Positions 1 to 4,818 of a stretch of 12,013 nucleotides of DNA are shown piece by piece. Position 1 is the first letter of the stretch. Every line of letters begins with the position of its first letter. The DNA is taken from the NCBI GenBank assembly GCA_035499215.1, contig DATJZH010000392.1:1-12013 (forward strand). The letters run 5' to 3'. This DNA comes from DATJZH01 sp035499215. Its GTDB lineage: Bacteria > Actinomycetota > Actinomycetes > Streptosporangiales > Streptosporangiaceae. A program made the position numbers and the translations under genes. A model generated the notes under the pieces. It ran no database searches, had not been told where the DNA came from, and saw only the letters and a list, made by a program, of their open reading frames with translations.

Positions 1-592
1 CCCCGGCCAGGGTGCCGATGGTCCGGGTGAGAAACCCGAGTATGGACTGATCCACGAGGGCGCCGACCGAGCCGGTGTTGCCCGGCCGGAGGAAATACCC
101 GGTAAGCCAGTAGCTGGCCGAGACCTTCGGCAGGAACAGGATCGTCTCCACCATGGCCTTCGAGTACAGGTAGGGGACGTTCCTGCCCTCGATCACCGTG
201 AGGTTGACCGAGACCGTCGCCCGGACCGGATTGAGATCAGCGCTGAACTCGGTCTCGGTGATGTTCATCGTGTTGATGTTCACCGGGAGCACCCGCTTAC
301 GACCGAAGATGAACAGGATCATCGGCGGGTTGGGAGTGCGCGTGAAGCTGAACCCCTTGGGTTTGCCCAGCAGCGCGTCGACGGCGCCGCCCAGCAGGCT
401 CTCCTGCTTGGGCTGGACCATGAGCTCCAAGGTGGAGATCTGCGGCGCGATCCCGAACTGCTCGGCTACGGTGTTACCCTCGTCGAGCCGGTCGGTGGCG
501 TCCAGCCGGATGTCGAACCCGATCGTCTGCTCCTGGACGGTCACGAGCTGGTGCTTCTGCAGCTTGAGCAGGTCGGAGAACTCGCGCGGCAC
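1..592 (-). CDS. Contractile injection system tail (Afp7/CIS_tube-like) protein, partial, probably 5'-disrupted
   Basis: The minus frame is open from the left edge to about 592, giving some 197 codons; the C-terminus lies outside the window. Counting from a GTG at 592, residues 86-136 carry the block NPPMILFIFGRKRVLPV, then ITETEF and LNPVRATVSVNL. This PP-x-LFxFG-x-LPV / ITExxF / NPxRAxVxVxL pattern resembles the N-terminal domain of CIS tube-associated proteins (Afp7/Pvc7 type), which link the inner tube to the baseplate in phage-tail-like injection machines; that assignment is from family memory. The GTG has no convincing ribosome-binding site, and an IS fragment begins about 10 bp upstream, so the native start was probably lost. 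The frame stays open antisense through the IS fragment to a GTG at 796. Other CIS genes would be expected beyond the left edge. It could also be a related phage-tail gene. Confidence 0.6.
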   Translation of the reverse strand, partial: MPREFSDLLKLQKHQLVTVQEQTIGFDIRLDATDRLDEGNTVAEQFGIAPQISTLELMVQPKQESLLGGAVDALLGKPKGFSFTRTPNPPMILFIFGRKRVLPVNINTMNITETEFSADLNPVRATVSVNLTVIEGRNVPYLYSKAMVETILFLPKVSASYWLTGYFLRPGNTGSVGALVDQSILGFLTRTIGTLAG

Positions 593-601
593 TGGCGCAC
601 C

Positions 602-783
602 GGCGGCCGCCCGCCTGTCTTCGATGCCGGCTAGTACAAGCAGCGCAACACCGTCGAGCGGTGCCTCAGCAAGCTCAAGCAGTTCAGGGCCGTGGCCGCC
701 CGCTACGACAAACGCGAGCGCGTCTACCAGGGCACCATCGACGTCGCCTCGATCAGCATCTGGCTGCGAGATCCCGTCCCATG
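602..783 (+). pseudogene. IS5-family transposase, C-terminal remnant with internal stop
   Basis: The plus frame at 602-783 reads GGRPPVFDAG, a TAG stop at 632-634, then YKQRNTVERCLSKLKQFRAV, followed by a segment with ARYDKRERVYQGTI and a C-terminus ending in WLRDPVP and TGA at 781-783. The pattern GRPPxFDA-x-YKxRNxVERC-x-LKQFRAVAxRYDKR is the conserved C-terminal signature of DDE transposases of the IS5 family, including the glutamate of the DDE triad in VERC. Intact relatives have a sense codon where the TAG stands. About 60 of some 250-300 residues remain, so the protein cannot work. The missing 5' part ends where the CIS-like frame begins on the other strand, which suggests a deletion joined the two. 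Confidence 0.8.
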
Positions 784-799
784 ATCCACGGGACACGCC
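602..799 (+). mobile_element. IS5-family insertion sequence, right-end fragment
   Basis: This fragment contains the transposase 3' end plus about 16 bp reading TCCACGGGACACGCC up to position 799. That stretch has the look of an IS5-family terminal inverted repeat (complement GGCGTGTCCCGTGGA). It is followed at once by CTAG (800-803), the YTAR-type target that IS5 elements duplicate on insertion. No left end or second CTAG copy is seen at the other boundary near 592-602, so the left end has been deleted. The exact terminal base is inferred. Confidence 0.65.
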
Positions 800-870
800 C
801 TAGCCGGCCAGCCTGTCGGCGGCTAACCGCGGCCGCGGGTCTGCGCTGCTGGTGATCCGCCGCGCGCCGG
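800..870 (-). repeat. Left arm of a 71/77-bp inverted repeat (inverted copy of the fdhD 3' end)
   Basis: The reverse complement of 1290-1366 matches 800-870 at every base except for one 6-nt gap: the right arm carries six extra bases near 1340-1346. Read on the minus strand, this arm encodes the fdhD tail ARRITSSADPRPRLA-ADRLAG and the TAG stop at 802-800, lacking only the Val-Pro pair present in the right arm. It starts exactly at the CTAG that follows the IS fragment. Each arm contains the 12-bp palindrome CCGCGGCCGCGG. Confidence 0.95.
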
Positions 871-901
871 AACCTGATGCGCGCACATCATCTGCGACCG
901 G

Positions 902-1366
902 ATGACCGCTACGTGGAGCTCGCCCGCAAGATCGCCGACCGCGGCGCTGCGCGCGGCGCAGCGGGTGTTCGCCAGAACCGGAGGGCTGCACGCGGCGGGC
1001 GTCTTCCGGGCGGACGGCGAGCTGCTGGCGGCACGCGAGGACGTCGGCAGGCACAATGCCGTCGACAAGGTGGTCGGCTGGGCGCTGCGGGCGGGACGGC
1101 TGCCGCTGTCGGGGTGCGTCCTGCTGGTGAGCGGCCGCGCCTCGTTCGAGCTGGTGCAGAAGGCGGCCCTGGCCGGCATCCCGGTGCTCGCCGCGGTGTC
1201 CGCGCCGTCGTCCCTGGCCGCTGAGCTGGCGCAGCACGCCGGCCTGACCCTGGTCGGCTTCCTGCGCGGCAGCTCGATGAATGTCTATGCCGGCGCGCGG
1301 CGGATCACCAGCAGCGCAGACCCGCGGCCGCGGTTAGCCGTCCCCGCCGACAGGCTGGCCGGCTAG
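902..1366 (+). pseudogene. fdhD: FdhD sulfurtransferase, 3' fragment lacking the catalytic part
   Basis: FdhD transfers sulfur from the cysteine desulfurase IscS to the molybdenum cofactor of formate dehydrogenase. From about position 947 the frame matches the C-terminal half of the family: LRAAQRVFARTGGLHAAGVF, REDVGRHNAVDKVVGWALR, SGRASFELVQKAALAGIP, AAVSAPSSLAAELA and LVGFLRGSSMNVYAG are hallmark blocks. About 140 of the usual 260-300 residues remain. The N-terminal half with the CGxCG-type catalytic cysteines is absent, so activity is not expected. The ATG at 902 is only the first start in an open frame. Codons 877-935 in another frame (VELARKIADR) could be a frameshifted continuation. 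The tail after YAG falls inside the right arm of the inverted repeat. The TAG stop overlaps the permease stop on the other strand. Confidence 0.85.
1290..1366 (+). repeat. Right arm of the 71/77-bp inverted repeat
   Basis: This is the partner of 800-870; the 419 bp between the arms carry the rest of the fdhD fragment. It begins inside the fdhD codons for YAG and ends with CTAG at 1363-1366. It has six extra bases relative to the left arm, placed between short CGG repeats, which fits slippage or deletion in the left arm. The near identity implies recent duplication or gene conversion between the arms. Confidence 0.95.
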
Positions 1367-2226
1367 GACAGCGAAGCGTCGAGCAGGCCCCGGCGCCGGC
1401 GGATCGACAGGTCGAGCTTGGTGAACAGCGTGTCGACGACGACCCCGATGATCAGGATCACGATGATAACCGAGCTCGCGCCGGTGAAATCGAGGTTCTG
1501 CTGGTCGGCGCTGAGTTGCTGCCCGATCGAGAGCTGGCCGACGATCGCCACGAAGAGCTCGGCCGCCATCAGGCTGCGCCAGGCGAACGCCCAGCCCTGC
1601 TTGAGCCCGGCAACGTAGGCCGGCAGCGACGCGGGCAGGATCAGGTAACGGTAGAGCGCGAACCCGCGCAGGCCCATCGTCTTGCCGACCCTCAGCAGCA
1701 GCGGCGGGGTGTAGTCCACGCCCGTGATCAGCCCGCTGGCGATCGACGGGGCGGCGCCCAGGATGACCACGAAGAGGATGGCGGACTCATTCTCGCCGAA
1801 GATGATGATCCCGAACGGGGCCCACGCGACCGAGGGCATGGTCTGCAGGCCGGTGATGATCGAGCCGACCGCCGCCCGCAGCGGCGGGATCCTCGCTACC
1901 AGGACGCCGACGACCGAGCCGATGACAAGCGCCACCGCAAAGCCGAGTACTGCGCTGCGCAGGGTAACCCCGACGATGGCCAGGAGCTGGCCGTGCAGCA
2001 GCTGGTCCCACAGGCCGGCGAAAACTGGCCCTGGCCCTTTTAGCACATACTGCTTCCACCCGGTCAGGATCACCAGTTCCCAGATGGCCAGGACCAGGGC
2101 GACGGCCAGCGCCTTCGGCCAGAACGCGGTCCACGCCCTGCGGCCCAGCCGGCCAGGGTCCCGGCCTCCGCCAGCCGGCTCGAGCTCGAGACTGTCCAGC
2201 CCGCGCAGTGCCTGATCAGTTGCCAT
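1363..2226 (-). CDS. ABC importer permease, SsuC/TauC/NrtB class
   Basis: This is the integral membrane subunit of an importer for organosulfur compounds or similar anions (287 residues). Hydrophobic segments lie near residues 38-56, 80-111, 145-170, 215-235 and 250-268. The cytoplasmic loop GLRGFALYRYLILPASLPAY (about 186-205) is the EAA motif that docks on the ATPase, and GWAFAWRSLMAAELF after it is typical of SsuC-type permeases. The ATG at 2226 was chosen because it has a GAGGAG about 10 nt upstream and overlaps the ATPase stop by 11 bp; the longer frame to 2331 would lie inside the ATPase gene. It is the last gene of the importer operon, and its TAG stop shares the CTAG palindrome with the converging fdhD fragment. 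The substrate cannot be decided from the permease. Confidence 0.95.
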   Translation of the reverse strand: MATDQALRGLDSLELEPAGGGRDPGRLGRRAWTAFWPKALAVALVLAIWELVILTGWKQYVLKGPGPVFAGLWDQLLHGQLLAIVGVTLRSAVLGFAVALVIGSVVGVLVARIPPLRAAVGSIITGLQTMPSVAWAPFGIIIFGENESAILFVVILGAAPSIASGLITGVDYTPPLLLRVGKTMGLRGFALYRYLILPASLPAYVAGLKQGWAFAWRSLMAAELFVAIVGQLSIGQQLSADQQNLDFTGASSVIIVILIIGVVVDTLFTKLDLSIRRRRGLLDASLS

Positions 2227-3046
2227 GCCGGCCCATCTCCTCGCGCAGCCGGCCGGTGATGACGCCGGCCAGCTCGGCGGTCTGGGCCGAGTCAATCGCC
2301 CGTGACCAGTCGCCGGGCACCGCGTACTCATCGATGACCTGGCCCGGCCGGCTGCTCAGCACGATGACCCGGTCGCCGAGGCGGACGGCCTCGCGGACAT
2401 TGTGGGTCACGAACAGGACCGTCAGGGCCTGCTCGGCGCAGATCCGGTCCAGCTCGTCATGCAGCAGATCCCTGGTCATCGCGTCGAGCGCGCCGAACGG
2501 CTCGTCCATGAGGAGCACATCGGCGTCCTGTGCCAGTGCCCGCGCCAGCGCGACGCGCTGGCGCATGCCGCCGGACAGCTCGTGCGGCCGCTTGCCGCCG
2601 AAACCTTCCAGCTGCACGGTCTTCAGCAGCTCGCCGGCCCGGTCCCGCCGGTCGTTCCCGGGCACTTTCCTCGCGCGCAGCGCAAGCTCGACGTTGCTCG
2701 CCGCCGTCATCCAGGGCAGCAGCCCCGGCTCCTGGAACATCATCGCCACCCGCCTGCCGCCGACGGCAACCTGGCCGGCGGTGGGCGAGTCCAGACCCGC
2801 CACCAAGGACAGCAGCGTGCTCTTGCCGCAGCCCGATGCGCCAATCAGGCAGACGAACTCCCCCTGGCCGACTGTCAGCGACACGTTGTCCAGGGCGAGC
2901 ACAGCGCGGCTGCCGGCCCCGAAGCGCTTGGAGACGCCGGTCAGCCGGACGGCCTCCCGGCCAGTCACCACGGTGCCGCTGCCGCCGCGGGCCGGCGCCC
3001 TCGGGGCCAGTCCCGCGGGTGCTGGCTGGCGCTCGCCGACGCTCAC
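2216..3046 (-). CDS. ABC importer ATPase, SsuB/TauB class
   Basis: This is the nucleotide-binding subunit that drives the importer (276 residues). It shows Walker A GASGCGKST (69-77), the Q-loop in MMFQEPGLLPW (Q105), signature LSGGMRQRVALARAL (157-171), Walker B VLLMDEPFGALD (E182 catalytic) and H-loop FVTHN (H215). The Q-loop context FQEPGLLPW and the overall length are typical of the sulfonate/taurine/nitrate group. The GTG at 3046 was chosen because it overlaps the stop of the binding-protein gene as GTGA and has AGGTGA just upstream; GTG codons at 2971 and 2968 are alternatives. The first 30 residues are a Pro/Ala/Gly-rich extension before the ATPase fold begins at REAVRLTGVSKRF. Coupled translation with both neighbours is likely. 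Confidence 0.95.
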   Translation of the reverse strand: MSVGERQPAPAGLAPRAPARGGSGTVVTGREAVRLTGVSKRFGAGSRAVLALDNVSLTVGQGEFVCLIGASGCGKSTLLSLVAGLDSPTAGQVAVGGRRVAMMFQEPGLLPWMTAASNVELALRARKVPGNDRRDRAGELLKTVQLEGFGGKRPHELSGGMRQRVALARALAQDADVLLMDEPFGALDAMTRDLLHDELDRICAEQALTVLFVTHNVREAVRLGDRVIVLSSRPGQVIDEYAVPGDWSRAIDSAQTAELAGVITGRLREEMGRHGN

Positions 3047-4095
3047 GAGCTCACCTGCGGCTGGCCGTCCGCTTTCAGCAGCGCGTTGAGCGGGCCGAGG
3101 TCGTAGATCGCGGCCAGGTTGCTCACCGGCCTGAGCAGGCCGACGGAGACGGCGTGCTGGGCGTCGGCGACAAGAGACGAGGCGATCGGGTCGTTCGTGA
3201 AGGTGACCTGCGCGAAAGAGGCAGCGACGACGCTCGGCTTGAGGCTCTTGCCGGTGAGCGAGGCCAGCTCCGCGTTGGCCGCCGTCCGCGCCGCTGACTT
3301 GTCGCTGCTGATGAGCTGATTCGCCTGGATCTGCCCCTTGAGCAGGCCGCTGATGACCGTCGGATGCGCTGCGATGAATGCCTGGGTCGCCACCAGGTTC
3401 GTGGTGACGAACTGGCCCTTCGGCCACTGGCTGGCCTCGTTCACCAGCTCGTGGCCGCCGGCCGCGACCATTTCCGTGTCATAGGGAGCCGGCTCCCAGC
3501 CGCCCGCGATCCTGCCGGACTCGAAGGCGAGGACGGCATCTGAATTGGGCGTGATCGGCGTGATGGGAACGTCGCCGCCGCCGGTCGACGTGGCGGTCAG
3601 GCCCTGCCTCTTGAGCCAGTAGCGGAGCGACACGTCCTGGGTGTTGCCGAGCGACGGGGTTGCCAGCCTCTGGCCTTTCAGCTGAGCGGCCGCGGTGATG
3701 TCTTTCTTGACCACCAGCCCGGCGCCGCCGGATGCGGAACCGGAGATGACCTTGATGAGCTTCCCGTTCGAGGTCTGCCAGGCCTTGATCGCCGGGTTCG
3801 GGCCGACGTACGCGGCGTCCAGCTGGCCCGCCAGCAGCGCGGTGGCTTCCTCGGTGCCGGTGCTGAAGGGATAGAGCTTCAGGGTCACGCCCTTGCCGAG
3901 GTCCTCGGTGAAGTAGCCCTTGTTGACCCCGATCAGCGCGCTGGCGTGGGTGATGTTCTCCAGGAATCCCAGCCGCAGCGTCACGCTGCCCGAGCCGCTG
4001 GCCGAACTGCCCGAGTCAGATGCCGCCGACGAGCCACAGCCCGCCGCCAGGAGGGCAACTGCAGCGGCTCCTGCCGCGACAAGCGCTCGCCTCAT
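3043..4095 (-). CDS. Substrate-binding lipoprotein of an SsuA/TauA-type importer
   Basis: This is the extracellular membrane-anchored binding protein of the importer (350 residues). It has a signal peptide MRRALVAAGAAAVALLAAGC with the lipidated cysteine at 20, then a Ser/Gly/Ala-rich linker to about residue 37. The mature domain starts VTLRLGFLENITHASALIGV and has GQLDAAYVGPNPAIKAW, ATPSLGNTQDVSLRYWL and GRIAGGWEPAPYD, blocks typical of aliphatic-sulfonate/taurine-binding proteins of the NMT1-like fold. The ATG has AAAAGGGTGA ending three bases upstream. It is the first gene of a three-gene operon. No monooxygenase such as SsuD or TauD lies in the window, so the substrate (sulfonate, taurine or another small anion) is undecided. 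It is probably controlled by the palindrome at 4109-4125. Confidence 0.93.
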   Translation of the reverse strand: MRRALVAAGAAAVALLAAGCGSSAASDSGSSASGSGSVTLRLGFLENITHASALIGVNKGYFTEDLGKGVTLKLYPFSTGTEEATALLAGQLDAAYVGPNPAIKAWQTSNGKLIKVISGSASGGAGLVVKKDITAAAQLKGQRLATPSLGNTQDVSLRYWLKRQGLTATSTGGGDVPITPITPNSDAVLAFESGRIAGGWEPAPYDTEMVAAGGHELVNEASQWPKGQFVTTNLVATQAFIAAHPTVISGLLKGQIQANQLISSDKSAARTAANAELASLTGKSLKPSVVAASFAQVTFTNDPIASSLVADAQHAVSVGLLRPVSNLAAIYDLGPLNALLKADGQPQVSS

Positions 4096-4108
4096 GGTTC
4101 ACCCTTTT

Positions 4109-4125
4109 CCGATTGAGTTAATAGG
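4109..4125. promoter_or_regulatory. 17-bp imperfect palindrome, candidate operator
   Basis: On the minus strand the site reads CCTATTAACTCAATCGG; 12 of the 16 non-central positions match its reverse complement (core CC-ATT-A-T-AAT-GG). It is A/T-rich in a very G/C-rich setting and lies 13 bp upstream of the binding-protein ATG, between the predicted -10 and the ribosome-binding site. A bound repressor there would block transcription. The regulator is unknown; sulfur- or anion-responsive repressors are natural candidates given the operon. Confidence 0.5.
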
Positions 4126-4138
4126 TAAAGGCGTTTCT

Positions 4139-4167
4139 AGCATACCCGGGAGAGGCGAGCAAATCAC
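4139..4167 (-). promoter_or_regulatory. Candidate promoter of the importer operon
   Basis: On the minus strand GTGATT (-35, 4167-4162) and TATGCT (-10, 4144-4139) are 17 bp apart, matching a sigma-70-like promoter at 3/6 and 4/6 positions. Transcription would begin near 4132, giving a leader of about 37 nt that includes the palindrome at 4109-4125. Confidence 0.4.
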
Positions 4168-4254
4168 GCTGCGCAGCGGTGATCAGGCAACCAGAAAGCT
4201 GGCCGGCCTAGCCGCCACAGGGGCGGGAGTGGCGCCGGCCGCCGGCCGGCCGGG

Positions 4255-4653
4255 TCAGCCGTTGTCGCTGACGTCGCTGAAGTCAATGCCCTGCACCGAC
4301 GGAAACTTCTGCAGGCACTGCTGCAGCTCGGCCAGGTTGGCGTCGCTGGCGTTGCTGGTGTTGTAGCGCAGTGCGTTGATGACGTCCAGCGCGGTCTCAG
4401 TCCGCTTGATCGGCGCGGCCTTGACGTTCGGCACATGCGAGCAGGCCTGCCGGACCTGCAGCACGGCAGCGACTGAGGTGCTCGCCCTGAAGGTCACGAC
4501 GGCCGCCTGCTGAGAAAGGGCGGCATCCATCTGCCCGCAGCCGGCCAGCACCAGCATGCTCAGGCCGATGGCCGCGGCCGCCGCTGCGGGTGCCAGCCTG
4601 GACAGGCCGAGGCGTCGCGGCGCCGGGCGCCGGGCGCGCGGGGACTGGGGCAC
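4255..4653 (-). CDS. Small lipoprotein of unknown function
   Basis: I do not recognise a function. From the GTG at 4653 the protein has 132 residues: an Arg-rich N-region (RARRPAPRRLGLSRL), an Ala-rich hydrophobic segment and a lipobox LVLAGC with the cysteine at 39. The mature part of about 94 residues has only two further cysteines (QACSH and LQQCLQ), which could pair, and ends in KFPSVQGIDFSDVSDNG. An ATG at 4749 gives a longer frame, but its extra residues are Pro/Gly/Arg-rich and place the signal peptide internally, so the GTG is preferred. TAAGCT lies 7 bp upstream of this GTG with no ribosome-binding site, as expected of a leaderless transcript. It sits between the LAL regulator and the importer; 159 bp separate it from the binding-protein gene, so membership in that operon is not implied. 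Confidence 0.75.
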   Translation of the reverse strand: MPQSPRARRPAPRRLGLSRLAPAAAAAAIGLSMLVLAGCGQMDAALSQQAAVVTFRASTSVAAVLQVRQACSHVPNVKAAPIKRTETALDVINALRYNTSNASDANLAELQQCLQKFPSVQGIDFSDVSDNG

Positions 4654-4660
4654 GGGCCCT

Positions 4661-4666
4661 AGCTTA
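4661..4666 (-). promoter_or_regulatory. Candidate -10 element for a leaderless lipoprotein mRNA
   Basis: The minus strand reads TAAGCT (TANNNT form), then seven bases, then the GTG at 4653. In actinobacteria this spacing is typical of transcripts that start at the first codon. No clear -35 is seen. Confidence 0.35.
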
Positions 4667-4784
4667 ACCGGCGGCGGCGGCAGACCGGGCCGGGCACCCG
4701 GCCGGCCCGGCCGGCGAACGTGACGCAGACGGGCCAGGCCCGCCGTCATCTTGGGGCGATCAGCGCGCGGGCCGGGCGCGGCCG

Positions 4785-4802
4785 GGCTGGCCGAGTCCAG
4801 CC
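4785..4802 (-). terminator. Small hairpin downstream of the LAL regulator
   Basis: GGCTGG-ACTCGG-CCAGCC forms a 6-bp stem with a 6-nt loop, beginning 17 bp past the regulator stop. There is no T-tract, so it is at most a weak intrinsic terminator. Confidence 0.3.
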
Positions 4803-4818
4803 GTTGCCTGCGGCAGCG

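Noticed and set aside
800..1237. Minus-strand frame ending in the same FdhD tail as the plus-strand fragment
   Set aside because: Only the last 20 or so residues, in the left repeat arm, resemble FdhD; the rest is antisense to the fdhD fragment, so it is not a second gene.
2216..3427. Longer ATPase start at 3427
   Set aside because: The extra 127 codons overlap the binding-protein gene in another frame; the GTG at 3046 with AGGTGA and a GTGA overlap explains the start.
4096..4180. A riboswitch in the importer leader
   Set aside because: The predicted leader of about 37 nt is too short for known SAM or similar riboswitches, and only a DNA-type palindrome is visible.
4200..4254. GGCCGGCC-rich inverted repeats after the small lipoprotein gene as a terminator
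   Set aside because: GGCCGGCC is self-complementary and common at this GC content; no single stem stands out and there is no T-tract.
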